Positions 24,986-37,225 are shown, numbered from the stretch's first letter. The stretch is DNA of 64,000 bases from Jacaranda mimosifolia (GCA_018894105.1 CM032127.1:3443001-3507000); one strand, 5' to 3'. Translations and numbers: made by a program. The notes: a model not told the origin generated them from the sequence alone.

Positions 24986-25430
24986 GTTTACTTCATAATT
25001 TCTAACAATTCAATTTGGCTAGTTTAATTCGATAATAAATGATTGATAATCCCACAAAATTGGTTTACTTTCTCATGGTATTAATTATGTTAGGGGAGAA
25101 GATAGATTTACGTATCATGACTTTCACGTTTGCTAGCACCAATTGGCGTGCATTTATTGAGTTGGATATTTGTTTAACACTAATCAAACAAATAGATCTC
25201 TTGACAAGTGGAGTATCATAAATCGTTGAATGCAACAAATTATATAACAATGTAATAAAATAAATTAAAAATCATTTAAAAATATATGTTGATTGAATTA
25301 GTAACACATGCCACAAATAAAGATAAGAACGGTAAAAGAATAAAAATATTTAAAATAATTGAAAGAATTCAATTAATCTAATTATATATTCTTGACTAAG
25401 TGAGCTTGAGCTCGGCTGGTTTGCAACTCT
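24986..25430. other. AT-rich spacer
   Basis: No gene or element is recognised. Confidence 0.4.
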
Positions 25431-26870
25431 ATCCATGCCACAAGCCTCCTTGGTTGTTCAATTCTTTCCTCCCTCCTTGTTTGTTCAATTCTTTCCTCTT
25501 TGCATGAAGGAGAATCCATTTTCACTGTTCACCGCATGCAACAAAATTCAATAATAAGTGAAACTTCAAATGAAATATAGCAGCATTTCCATATACCTTG
25601 AGATAGTTTTAAAGGTAATTCAGCAAATCTATAGAACTGGCTACTCCCATATGCATTGAAGAAGCTCTTATTTCTGGCAGAATTCCGCCAGATAGTTGTC
25701 ATACTTACCACAAATCATTTTCGAGTCTCACATTGATGGGACTGAATTTTTCCCCTCAGCTCCATGGCTCCATTAAGAGTGTTGCAAGGTGAGCAGTGCA
25801 CGGTCCAACCTTTAACCTTTCCATATTCTTAAAAAAATATGATATTCACTAAGAGGAAGTTCGACTGCCACATGCAAGAACTTTGTGAAGACTACACACA
25901 TATGCATATGTACACAGCAAGAACCTAGCAATAATTTTGGAACACAGCCATGTAACTAAAATGTTCTCATGCCAATTTGTTGTTCAGTTAACAAAATTGA
26001 AAGGAACAATCAATGCAAATGTAACATGACTGTGAAAGCTCACACTATTTTCACTTGATGCTTCAGTAGCTGCTTCAGAAGGGGAATAATCTCTTTACAT
26101 AATTTAAACCAGCAAGCACAAATAACAGTTTAATTTGATGAGCTAATGAATTTACACAGAATATTTCAAGGCATCCGTAGAACTTTGTTTTACATGTAAA
26201 AAAAACACATAATAATTGCACAAAATCCAAATAACACAAAATATGGAGTGAGATGCATGCAACTTGTATTAATGTTCCTAAATATAAAAGAAACCTTGTA
26301 CTGGCAACTTTATGTTCAGCCATTTCATCTGCCAGTAGAAGACATGTTGATGCATCCAGTTGAACCTGAACTTAAGTAAAATAACTATATATGCTAAATT
26401 TTTTGGTACCAGGAACTGGCCATAAATAGTTGCACTGGTTTGAAAGTAGACGATGGTATCGTCCAAAAGTTTTTGCCAAGAGAAAGGCAGCAAACCCTGG
26501 CATCATCTTTAAGCTTTGGAAGCAAATGATGCATGCCTCCAACTGTGGCCCTGGAAAAGGCAGGGGGTTGAAAATTGATCAATCACCATCCACAAACAGA
26601 ATCTTTTGTGCTGCCAAAAGCGTATGGAGGCAATCAAACTTGTATTAGCCAATTTGTTGTAAAGACAAAGAAGCACTAATTAGCATACCAGTCATATTAT
26701 ATACAAGAAGCACTCTTGCAAGAACTCCATTAACCTGTAAGCAGAAGGGAAGTAGAACTACAATTTCAAATAGTTTTCTACCCTCAATATTTATATCTAT
26801 ATGCAGTCCTGTCCAATTCAGCCTGATGATGTCTGTCCTGTATGAATTCGGCATTAACATCTGCACTCTT
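25430..26870 (-). pseudogene. exon-like segments of an unrecognised split gene
   Basis: On the minus strand several short stretches look like exons with splice-like borders. About 26740-26696 reads VNGVLARVLLVYNMTG between an AG acceptor and GTATGC. About 26640-26590 precedes GTGATTG. A segment from about 26550 reads ATVGGMHHLLPKLKDDAR. About 26367-26296 reads VQLDASTCLLLADEMAEHK after TTCAG. The part at 25520-25720 is duplicated at 15440-15600. Frames are short and broken in places, and I cannot assign a family. It may be a decayed gene, or a real multi-exon gene whose last exon is at 15.3 kb. It lies directly downstream of the Agenet-ENT gene on the same strand. Confidence 0.35.
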
Positions 26871-27422
26871 AGAAATGCTACTACGCAACTTTACAAGCTG
26901 ATATTCAGGTGTGCATGCCTCAAAATTTGTGTTGTAGACATGCATGTCATGTCAGAGTTCATAAAAGAAGTGTGTACAACTCAAATTATAAAAGATATCT
27001 GTTATCGAATGGAACATGTAGAGGTTATGGCATCATCACTCACATACAACAGTTGCATGGATCTCTGAAAACCTGTCAAATACCATACATACACTTATGC
27101 CCTCAGAGTTCTTAGAATGTGGCAAGAATAAGGCTGTGTGATACTCTAGAAGAAATGGAACCAATAAAACAAGTAACAAATCAAAACTCACCGGGACACA
27201 ATAATTTCTTTGAAGAATAGTCTACAGTAATTAATAAATAGAATTTGATACACGTCTTATTCACAAAATGGTAACTGTATAGACAGAAGTAGATATAACA
27301 ACCAAGATCGAAGTTACAGTTGTTATAATAAAGTTTCTTCTTACACTGCTGGAACAGAAAAAGCAAAGCCTAAATGCTCCTACAAAATAAAGTGATAAAA
27401 GAAAAAACATTTACTCTTATCA

Positions 27423-28969
27423 TTATCTAACATTTATAGCAGTTTTAGTGGAAATTAGGTGCTTCAACTCCATCAAATGGTCATCATTTGAAATATGGAG
27501 CATAATACGAAGATTTGTCAACAATGCTTCCTGCTCCCAACTTAAGGGACCAGAAGCATGCAAAGCTTCTAGAGTTCTGCGGTAAGCTAGCAACTCTAAC
27601 CTACGGATACTGACTTCTACTTCCTCTTTTGGAGGAAGAGAACTACTTTTTCTGTCAGAGTCTGAACCATAACAGGACTCTGCATCACTACAAAGGGTGT
27701 CTGTCTCTTGGCAAGACCGAGGTATAATTGGAATACAAAAGTTGTTCGGACTATGGTCAGCAACACTACAACTAGCAACTGAACAGGCATCACTGTCTGA
27801 CCTATTTAATTCAGAGTTTTTGACACCAGCAGAGCCAAGATCATCACTTAGTTTTGCCCGCTCCATTTGATTATATCCAGTTGACATAATTTTAAAGGAA
27901 GCATGCATGTTTTTTTCACCCAAAATTTCTCTTGGGTAAGCAACAGCATCTACCTTTTCAAGCACCGGAGCAGCAACCACTCCCTGCTTCCTGCCATCTT
28001 TCTCAGTTGCTCTTAATTTTTGGACATGTCCATTATGAGCTTCAATAATAGAAGAGCCGTAGGGGGACATCCTCTTTAGGGATCTCAAAGAGATCATATG
28101 AGATTCCAAAAATGCAACTTCATTTTGAATGTCTATGCAGTCCTTTTGATGTTTCCTTTTAGCCCTTGTATTGAATTGTGGGATCTGGAAGTTCATCTTC
28201 TGATAACAATTTGAAGTTGATGGCTTGCTAGCTATAACATCCTCCCCTCCTCGGGTATTCTGCAAGAGATTGCAAAACAGGAAACTATTAGGATGTTTTT
28301 GTATGCTTGCAAAGGGTTAAGCCTTAGGAGACAACACTCTATATGTTGGAGATTGCACTATGGAGCACGATATTAGCAATAAAAACTTCTACAATAACAG
28401 AAAACCAGGGGAATTGGTGTAAGAGTCGATCCTTCAACCCCAAGATAAATTCACAGCAGAAATGAAAAGAAAAAAATGTTGCGATAATCTCATAGGAGCA
28501 GAAAAATGAAAACTACCTTTCCAATCAGAATCCATTTGTCATCATGCCAGGTTTGTCTCATCCTGATGTTTTTCGATTCCTCAATAATTAATTCCTTCGA
28601 GCACCCAAGTAGCCTTACCCAATATCGATTCTGGCCTGGAGCAGTCTGGAGATGAATTCTCTTGCTTTTAATTTCTTTTTTGCCTTCCAGAACCTTCAAG
28701 ATAGCTGCAATCTTCCAGGCATATTCATAAAACACCTCAACAATGTCTCCAGCAACACAACTCTCTACACCTTGCACCAGAGGAGGGCATGGCCTCACTA
28801 ACTTCCTTGAAACTGTCTCCACCATTTGTTCACTTGTCATACCAGGATAAGATTCATACCGCACACGATAAGTATGGCCATTGCTGGAAAGTATCTCCGC
28901 GATGCGCCATGAAACTGGAGCCTCTTTTTTGTTCATGACCTCCACTTTGTCCCCTTTTCTCAATCTCAT
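27423..28969 (-). CDS. Agenet (plant Tudor-like) and ENT domain protein
   Basis: Coding exons 28969-28517 and 28259-27423 join in phase 0 to 429 codons with GT-AG borders. Residues 1-150 carry two Agenet/Tudor-like modules: KGDKVEVMNK...WRIAEIL...YRVRYESYPG, and GDIVEVFYEYAWKIAAIL followed by YWVRLLG. The middle is polar, with basic and Ser/Asp-rich segments. The C-terminus (about 368-429, IRRLELLAYRRTLEALHASG) is an ENT domain, as found in EMSY-like proteins. Such proteins are nuclear and are thought to read histone marks or bind chromatin or RNA. ATG 28969 is taken as the start; the longer in-frame extension to 28978 begins with TTG. Known relatives have this Agenet-first, ENT-last order. 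No breaks are seen. Confidence 0.9.
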
Positions 28970-29795
28970 TATAAGCAATCTTGTTCAACAAATATCAAAA
29001 GCCTAGGATAACAAAGTAAACAAGAAAATTAGATGGAGAGCAAATTAGAACTAAATCCGGATCTTACAACTTTCAGAAATCAAATATCAAGAATAACATC
29101 AATTTAATCTAGAAAGCTGTAAAAACAGAAGTGTTTGTACAAACAAACTGCTATTCTCTTCCCCATTCACATTAAAACTATATAACGCCTAGACAAATAG
29201 ACAAACGGTATCATCTATTTATTGTTATATTTCTTTTAAAAATAAGTTCTTCAAGACCTATTATTATGCACCAGTAAAATTCTGCAAATGCCAACTATTC
29301 CAGAAAAATTATAGAGAAAGTCATAGTTTTCATTCTGTGGTGAAAATCAGTGAATCGCCAGGGATAGGTTAGTACCATTTAAATGAGTTCATTCCCATAA
29401 TAAAATTTTAAATTTTAAAAACTTGAAAAATCCCAATTTTTTCTTACAGAAAAGATGAATAACTATTCGTCACTTGATCCCCCAAAAGCTACAAAATTTC
29501 CAAGAATCCAAAATTTTAAAGCTAAGCTTACTCGCCCCCCCAAAAAAAAAAAAAAGAAAAAGAAAATAATAATAAATAAAATAAAATAAAATATGGAAGG
29601 CTATCTAGAAACTTGTCACACTGCCCGCAACATCGATCTAAAACGAAATTTCAACAAAATAATGAAGAAATTAGAATCCAAACCTGTTGAAGGCTCAAAA
29701 TTTGACAAAATCCCCAAATCAAAGCAGCTAAACTTTGATCAATTTAGGGATTCCAAGCACTGAACATGAAACCCTAAAACTGAAAAATCACTAAC

Positions 29796-29870
29796 CTTTT
29801 CTTCAAATTAGAGGAGAATTTTTTGGGTGAGCAGTTGCGATTAGGTCGTATTGATCTCCGAATCCTCTCT
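29796..29870 (-). other. 5' UTR exon of the Agenet-ENT gene
   Basis: On the minus strand a CT/GA-rich leader is followed by GAAAAG and a donor GTTAGTG at 29795. A matching acceptor CCTAG precedes the coding exon at 29003-29006, so the leader is split by an intron of about 790 bp (29003-29795). The upstream end of the exon is approximate. Confidence 0.55.
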
Positions 29871-32449
29871 GTCTCTCCAAAACAGAACTTTGATTTTCAC
29901 TTTATGTTCTAGGGTTTTCTTTTTCTTTTTATTTTTCGTGGGGAAAAATATTAATTGGGGTTGGAAAAATTATAAAATTAAAAATTGGAATATATACCAG
30001 TGGAGGGTATTATCGGGAATAACGAAAATATTTGTTTAAAACTCAATCAAAACCATAAAAAGAGAAGTCGAGGCTGCGTAATGCACGCCTTTTGGTTGTA
30101 CGAAACCACCTAATTCGTGTTGGGTATGGGAAACAATAGTATTCTTCACGCGCCTACCTTTGCGTGTTACACACGACCTTGTTTTTATAGTGATTTTTTT
30201 TATTTTTCACCTTTTTTCCTTAAAGAAAAACATCTTATAAGATTTTTTGTTCATCACAAATTTGGTTTAAATATTTCATATGGTTTACAATATATGCACA
30301 TATATATATATGTATATTATATTTTTCGAGTAGTCAATTAGTTCAGTAATATCGTCTTACATGAAATTGCAAGAACTCATCAAGATTTTTTATTTAATAT
30401 AAATTATTATTATTTATATACTAATGTAATTCAGATGTATGAAATGGCTTCACTAATAAATGCAATTTTGATGGATAAAATTGTTTTATTAACAAAATAT
30501 ATAATTATAATGTAGGAAATCGATTCACTAATTAATAGACTAATAGTGAATCTTGGTAGTGTTCTAATTATTTTATGATAAGTCTTGATATATTGGCAAT
30601 GCCAGCCCTCAAATACTTTGCTATGGTTTTGAAAGCTCTTGCTGTCCTTCCATTAATTATTTAGTGGACATCTAATAATTTCAACTTAGGTACGCTACCT
30701 TTATTATATAACTAACAAAATGTTGTGTTTTTCCTTCCTCATTAATTAAGATAAAGTTATAATCAAAGGTTAGCCATATTATATATTTTATGAAATGAAA
30801 TTTGTGGTTTACTAATTTATTAAACATATCCATCTATCATAAAAAATTGAGTGGGCAGTTGATTGAGTAATATCATCCTCACATGTATATATATTATATT
30901 TATTTATTTATACATGCATACATACCAATAGTTTGTTAGAGTTCAAAGTTTGAATTCGATCATTAGGGCCAGTTGACCATTCAATTATAGAAATGCAAAC
31001 AAGTCAAGCCTTGACAATTTTTTTAGGCTCGAACTTGACGAGCTCAAAAAATTGAGGTTCAAGTACGGCTCAGCTCGATTCATTAAACTCGACATTATAA
31101 TAAAGTTATAGGCTCGAGTTTGGACTGGAACTCGAGCTCGAAGTATGAAATTATTTTATAATATATATAAAAAACTAATGTGTTATTATAATTTATATAT
31201 ATAAAATATTATTTTTAAAAAAAAAAAAAAAGGCCTGCAAACCCACGAACAAGAATTATTTGAATTCAAGCTCGATTTGAACCTTATACAAACTTGACTC
31301 GAGTTCAAATTTTTCGAATTAGAGCTATAACACTTTTCGAGCTAGTTCATTACATTCGCAAGCTGACTCGATTCGTTCGCATTCCAATTCAATTTTCGCA
31401 CATTTATTTGTATGGAATTTAAAATGTAAACCCTTACAATTAATGCACGTATATACGTAAAACACAAAAAAAAAAAAATCTCTGTGTCATATAATTAAAA
31501 GTCATCAATAAAAAGCCCATAAATAAGCCCTGCAAGTGTGAAAATTGCGGCGAGACGTATTATCCAATTAGTATAAACAACAAATATTACTTAATCAAGA
31601 GGTGATAAGAACAGGGAGTTGAATAAGACTAGAATTAGTACGTTATCATATATTTTATATAAAAAGAATTCTTGTTTAAGTAAATTGATTTCTTTTGCTT
31701 GTTCAGCTCCTCTTCCATATATATTATATGCATATATATATATATATATGTATGTCTGTGTGTGTGTGTGCGCGTGCGCTCGCACACGTTATATATATAA
31801 AACTATTAAAAGTAATCGATTAATTAATTAAATCATGGTATATTTTATGTATTATTAATATATTACAAATATATTATAGCGAGGGACACTTGATCTATTA
31901 AAAATTAATTAATTTTGATCAAGTTTTGAATATTTAGAATTTTAAGTTAACTTTGAATATATATTACAACTACTTTAATTAAGGCTATATAAGTTATATA
32001 ATTTCTTTTATAATTGCTCAGTAATTTTTAAAAAATTTAAATTACTTTTATATTCATTCTACAATTAACTATGTATCATATATATTTACAAAAGCCAAAG
32101 CTTTTCATACACAATCTGCTATTTGACCTATTTTATTTATTAAAATATAAAAAATATTATATAGTAGCTAGCTAAGCATCCAAAATTTAAAATAATTTTC
32201 ACGTGAATCAAGTTGAACTTAAAATTATAGATATTATGTAATGACATGGATTATTATATCAATATATCGGTATTGTATAATTGTGGGATTTTTTTTAATC
32301 ATACATATTAGATATAACTGAAAAAACTATAGATTGTGATTTTGCAACTAAAAAGGCCATCATCAATGCAAACTGTTTGGCATTCTTGTAAATTGTAATT
32401 AAGGCTTGGCTTTACAGGAAAATAAGAGTTAATGATATGACAATGAAAT
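29871..32449. other. repeat-rich spacer
   Basis: AT-rich, with no supported gene. It includes the GAGCTCG-rich element at about 30990-31410 and a TA/TG/CG-repeat microsatellite at about 31730-31790. Confidence 0.5.
30990..31410. mobile_element. MITE-like repeat rich in CTCGA/GAGCTCG motifs
   Basis: Both arms are GC-richer and full of CTCGA, GAGCTCG and AACTTGA motifs in both orientations around an AT-rich centre (31150-31230), the same build as the other MITE families here. The termini and target duplication could not be fixed, so the ends are approximate and the class is open. Confidence 0.5.
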
Positions 32450-32938
32450 AATAATTTTATCGTCTTTCAAGTTAATTATTTGTCTTTTGACTGGGCTTAT
32501 CAAGTCCGGCCCAGTTTGGTTGACAAATTTCAATGGGCTTAGTTGTACCTAATATATGTTTGAACTTTGAAGGATATAGAGCTATTGAAATACTGCTATT
32601 GAAGCTTTTGATACTTATATAATAATTAATGCAGTATTTTCTTGATTTCAAAGTCAGGAATCAAAATTTATCCAAATGTACAGGGAAGGATAGTTCGCAA
32701 AACAGGAAGTGCTTTTATTTATAAATTATGTAAGATAGATGTCACTTTCAAACTTTCTGAAAATATTTTATTATCTAATTATCAAGGTAATTGATATGCA
32801 AAATGAAGCTCATATGGATGGTTGAAAATATAATTAAACATATCATCGATGTTAAATCGATATTAGTTTATATATGATAGTAATAAATTTGGATCAAATT
32901 AGAATTATCGTGAAACTATCTCTTTTAAAATGAAGATT
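32450..32938 (+). repeat. segmental duplication, copy A part 1
   Basis: Matches 56286-56760 in the same orientation. Shared landmarks include CAAGTTAATTATTTGTCTTTTGAC, CAAGTCCGGCCCAGTTTGG and ATTATCGTGAAACT. Identity looks roughly 80-90 percent by eye. In copy A this part is cut off by the plastid rRNA insertion, whereas copy B continues directly. Confidence 0.85.
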
Positions 32939-32939
32939 T

Positions 32940-33184
32940 TTTGACTCGACTATTGTAGTATGTGTGTTGCCTAAGGCACAAGGGATATGATGACCTGACT
33001 TCTTCCTCATCTTCCTCTGGTTTATCACCGTCAGTTTGTTAAGGGTTTGAAATTTAACGATGGCAACTAAACATGACGGTTGTCCTTAATGTGGGATTTA
33101 ATTTAACGTTTTATGGTACGGGCTGACAACAATTATACACCACTTATCCCGCGTTCTCTAAGCACCCCTCTCTTTCAAGAGGAT
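32940..33184 (-). pseudogene. plastid 16S rRNA fragment (NUPT), inverted part
   Basis: The minus strand matches plastid 16S rRNA around its universally conserved 3' third. Visible pieces include the complement of the GTTTAGTTGCCATC region (33057-33080), of CCTTCCTC (33010-33020) and of the segment ending CCTCTTGAAAGAGAGGGGTG (33160-33180). Many differences are C-to-T or G-to-A, as in old nuclear plastid DNA. It continues after the nested CACTA element at 34840-34854. Confidence 0.85.
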
Positions 33185-34839
33185 CACTACCAAAAAAATG
33201 AGCTTTAGTTACCGAATTTTAGTGACCGATTAATGATCAATTTAAATATAATATTTTTAAAAAAAATGTGACCGAAGAAAAGCGGTCACTAATTAGTGAC
33301 CGAACTCTTTTTTCAGTCACTAAATTAGTGACCGCACAAAGCGGTCACTAATTAGTGACCGAATTAAGAGTTTGGTCACTAATATTAATGACTGTATAAA
33401 GCGGTCACTAATTAATGACTACGTTTTTTAATTAATAAACGGTCACAAATATAAAATTTTATTTTTTGCATATTCTTGTAATATGAAAGCATAAAATTTA
33501 TGTAACACTTATATAAGTAATAAAATATTGTGTTTGCTATTAATATATATATGATAATAATATATGAATATATAAAAAATATAAAAATATACGTACATAT
33601 ACAAATATATAACCACTAAATATTTCCATATAATATCCATATACTTGAACATTAATTTATTAATATATATAGATACACAAAGAAATAAACAAGAATGATA
33701 TTCTTATACAAAGAAAAAAAGTGAGAATTAATTAACATATACAAATCAATAATATATATACACGTATTATGAGTAAATAAATACTTATAATATAATTAAT
33801 AATATTATATATTAATTCATATGTATAAGCATATATACATATTATCATATATATGTGTAAACTATGTATTACTATAAATACTAATATATATTAGTATTTA
33901 TTATAAACTATTTATTATATAAAAAAGGAAAAAAACTATTTATCACTATACATATTAGTATGTATATACTATTTTTAATATGTTTATGATATATTATGAT
34001 AAAGTATACCTAAAATTTAAAAGTAATAGTTATAAATAAATATTTATAATATAATTAATAATATTATATATTAATTTGTATGTATAAGTATATTTACATA
34101 TTACCATATATATGTGAAAACTATTTACTACTATAAACAGTAATAAATATTAGTATTTATTATATATAAAAAAAATTATTTATCACTATGCTTATTAGTA
34201 TGTATATACTATTTTTAATATGTTTATAATATATTATGATAAAATATACCTAAAATTTAAAAGTAATAGTTATAAACGAAAAATACAGTGCGTTATTATA
34301 TTGAATAAATATTACACAAATATTAAATGAATAATTGCTATTTTTGTTAAATTTTAAAATGAAAAGTAATAGTAACTTATACATAAGAATATTATAATTA
34401 CTTTTTAATTTGAAAATATTATATATATTATATTGTTGAGACAAATGTATAAAAATGTATGTGGTGTAGTGGTCAGTTATTCATTTGAGCATAGCAAAGG
34501 TTTTGAGTTCGAATTCAAGAGGAAGCAAAGTTGAAGAGAAATATTTTTGACTCATTAAAATTAGTGACCGCATATACCGAAATATGCAGTAACTAATCGG
34601 TCACTGATCAGTGATCGCCTAGTAAACATACACAATTTTTTAATTTTTTAAAAATAATTAGTGACCGACATTTCGGTCACTAATCAGTTACCGAATTAGT
34701 GACCGAGACAAATTAGTGACGAGGGTTTTAGTGACCGATCCGATCGGTCACTAAATCGATCACTAAATCTGTTAGTGACCGATTTTTGCATATTTAGTGA
34801 CCCATTTTTTGGTCACTAATACCCTTTTTTTTTGTAGTG
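33185..34839. mobile_element. CACTA (CMC/EnSpm) non-autonomous element
   Basis: Begins CACTACCAAAAAAATGAGC and ends TTTTTTTTTGTAGTG, the CACTA termini, with GAT duplicated on both sides (33182-33184 and 34840-34842), the usual 3-bp target duplication. Both ends carry many copies of GTGACCG/CGGTCAC in both orientations, like the subterminal transposase-binding repeats of this group. The 1.65-kb interior is extremely AT-rich with no transposase. It sits inside the plastid 16S fragment, whose sequence resumes exactly after the right duplication. Confidence 0.93.
34455..34530 (+). other. tRNA-like (Pol III promoter-like) stretch inside the CACTA element
   Basis: TGGTGTAGTGGTCAG resembles a Pol III A box, and GAGTTCGAATTC about 45 bp later resembles a B box. 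It could be a SINE relic captured in the element. No tRNA cloverleaf is supported. Confidence 0.4.
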
Positions 34840-35275
34840 GATTCGTAGCATGTCATCATGCCCCTTGTGCCCTGGATGACACATGTGCCACATTGGTCGA
34901 GACAAAGGGTTGGGAACCCGCAAGGGTGAGCTAACCCCAAAAACCCATCCTAAGTTCGAATTGCATGAAGCCAAAATCATTAGTAATTGCTAGTCAGCTA
35001 TACAACAATGAATTCATTTCATGGGACCACGGCCTTATACATGCTGCCGTCACATTGGGAGTTGGCCATGCCTGAAGTTGTTATCTTAACTGCAAGGAGG
35101 GGATGCCGAAGGCAAAGCTAGTGACTAGAGTGAAGTCGCAACAAGGTAACCATACTGGAAGGTGGGACTGGGTCACCTCCTTTTTAGGGAGTTAATGTTT
35201 GGGTATTTTGGTTTGACATTACGTCACACCCAAAACAAAAGGAAGGGAGCTAAAACCAACCGCATGAGCTTGTTA
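34840..35275 (+). pseudogene. plastid 16S rRNA 3' end and spacer (NUPT), direct part
   Basis: 34840-34854 completes the inverted fragment. From 34852 the sequence switches strand and follows plastid 16S rRNA in the plus sense to its 3' end: GACAAAGGGTTGGGAACCCG near 34902, GTGAAGTCGCAACAAGGTAA near 35130, and CACCTCCTTTTT, the anti-Shine-Dalgarno end, near 35175. It then enters the 16S-23S spacer (GGGTATTTTGGTTTGACA near 35201). Base changes and small deletions show it is a dead nuclear copy, not a functional rRNA. The right limit is set by the empty site in copy B. Confidence 0.92.
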
Positions 35276-36192
35276 TTTGGCACCATAAATAATTGTTAGA
35301 TAGATTTCAATTTGTACATTATAGTAACCCTAACTCATCACTTTAAATATGATACATATTATATATATGCATTTGATATCATTATAAAAAATATAATATT
35401 ATTGACAAAAAGAATAAGTGACAAGTAGTAGAAATTTTATAATGTCACTAATTACAAAAATAATTTTTATTTTATCATAAGTTACTTAATAGTGACAAAA
35501 TTAATGTTTTAAATTACTTTTATTGACAATTAATGATACATATGTAGTGACAATCTAATGAAAATTGTTTTGTTACTTAATATGTATAGTATATATAACT
35601 AATGGTAACTTTTGTATTGCAACATACTATTATTTTATTATTTCTTTTCTTGTAGTGTGTATATATATATATATATAAATATGTACATAGAAAAAATTAT
35701 TTATGTAACACATATATGCTCACCTATAAAATATGAATTTAAGACTCTTATAAATTAAAATGTGGATGTTAAACTAATAGTAGCTCATACTTTTAGTGTA
35801 TATAAGTAAAAGATAAATATGCTAAGAATTATAAATTTTTGAAAAACTGCACGCATAAATTTAAAGATAGTTTTTATTATTTCTTCATATTTAAAAAGAT
35901 AGTGATAACTCTTGAAAGATATATTTTTATGTTTTTAAAATTACAAAATAGATTAATTAGCGTGTGTAAAGGATTTGGGTCTGGGCGAGTCTATACTGCA
36001 AAAAAATTTTGATCGATTGGGTTGTGGACTTCAACAAACGCTTATGAAATCCCATGCATGGGGATTAAAAAAGAAAAAATTGTCCTTGAAACAATCAAAT
36101 ATTCAAATCCTTACCCTCATGCACTTCTAAACAACTTGATTTGATATGAATGATCAATTAATTTAATGATATTGCTCTTAATTAAATACTTA
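35276..36192 (+). repeat. segmental duplication, copy A part 2
   Basis: Matches 56761-57765 in the same orientation, starting at TTGGCACCATAAATAATT and ending near GATATTGCTCTTA. It contains decayed GTGACA/TGTCAC-rich sequence and no gene. The copy ends where the family 1 MITE at 36193 begins. Confidence 0.8.
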
Positions 36193-36912
36193 TAGTGAGT
36201 TGTACATTAATGAATCGAATTTGATCTGAATTTGATTCGAATTTTAAAATTTGTATTCGATCAAAATATTCAATAGATAAAATCCAATTATAATATCCAT
36301 AATTCGAAATAAATGAATCGTACATGGAATTAAGCAATTCAATATGTTAAAGATTTAAATCCAAACTTTAATAGTTTTTATTAAATTAATACTCTTATAT
36401 ATAATATTAATAAAAATTTTAAAATAAAATCTATATATTATATTGACCTAGTATTTATGTTAATGTCTATATTATGTATTAATGTTTAGTTTTTAGCCTA
36501 AAAATAAGAAGGATACATATAAAATATCAAATATAATAATGTACAATAGTTCGCTTATGCATTAATACAATGTGAAATAGGGGTTTAATATTCAAATATT
36601 TAACTTTTGGATTAATATATAATAAAAAATTATTAAAATTTAAATCTGACGTAAATTTACTTTGTGTTTATTTAAATATAACATAAATTTACTTTATAAA
36701 TACAATATTTTTATACAATCCAAAAGGGGAAAAAAAATTAAATCGGGTCGATTTTTTTTTATCGAATTTCGAATATTTATCAGATTCAGATATGGTACTG
36801 ATTAAAAAAAATCCTCTATGATACCGGGTCGGATTCATATATGAAATTTTATAATCGGATTTGAATTTGAATATTGTTGATCCGATCCAAATTCGACCTG
36901 TTGACAACCCTA
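36193..36912. mobile_element. hAT-type MITE, family 1 copy 3
   Basis: Same orientation and content as the copy at 9865-10495. The right end CTGTTGACAACCCTA is clear and the left end is decayed. Flanks AATACTTA and AATACTCC match at 6 of 8 positions. Copy B of the segmental duplication lacks this insertion at the matching point (near 57760). Confidence 0.7.
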
Positions 36913-36944
36913 ATACTCCCTATTATATAAAAGGTTAACTTTGG

Positions 36945-37225
36945 CATGAAACAGGTATATTTTATATACAACGAAAAAAATCCTATTTAATTTTGCCATT
37001 ATACTATTGAATTGTAATTATTCTTTTGGAATACACTTGGTTTCCATCATTGGTTTGATTCTTGGAGGGGTTTCATAGATAATCTCGACGATCCTAATTG
37101 TTTATGTGTTATAGTATTGAGGTGTGGATTGACTTGGACCAACAATTAAAGTTCGGGTCAAGAGAAGAAGTCCCAAATTTTATTGGATATATATATATAT
37201 ATGGATTTGAATTAACTAATGAATT
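36945..37225 (+). repeat. direct repeat flanking the SIRE-like copia relic, left copy
   Basis: Matches 42425-42715, sharing TTTCCATCATTGGTTTGAT and GATTGACTTGG stretches. The two copies bracket the copia relic, foldback and copy A part 3. The match stops at the copia junction near 37226. Confidence 0.75.

Noticed and set aside
31730..31830. Small gene over the TA/TG/CG microsatellite
   Set aside because: Open frames on both strands there are produced by the simple repeat.
33185..34839. CRISPR-like array from the repeated GTGACCG motifs
   Set aside because: Motifs are short, irregularly spaced and in both orientations with CACTA termini and a GAT duplication; they are subterminal transposon repeats in a plant genome.
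34852..35200. A functional 16S rRNA gene or bacterial contamination
   Set aside because: The match is partial, rearranged, interrupted by a CACTA element, and full of transitions and deletions, and it lies in plant nuclear repeat DNA. It is a nuclear plastid relic.
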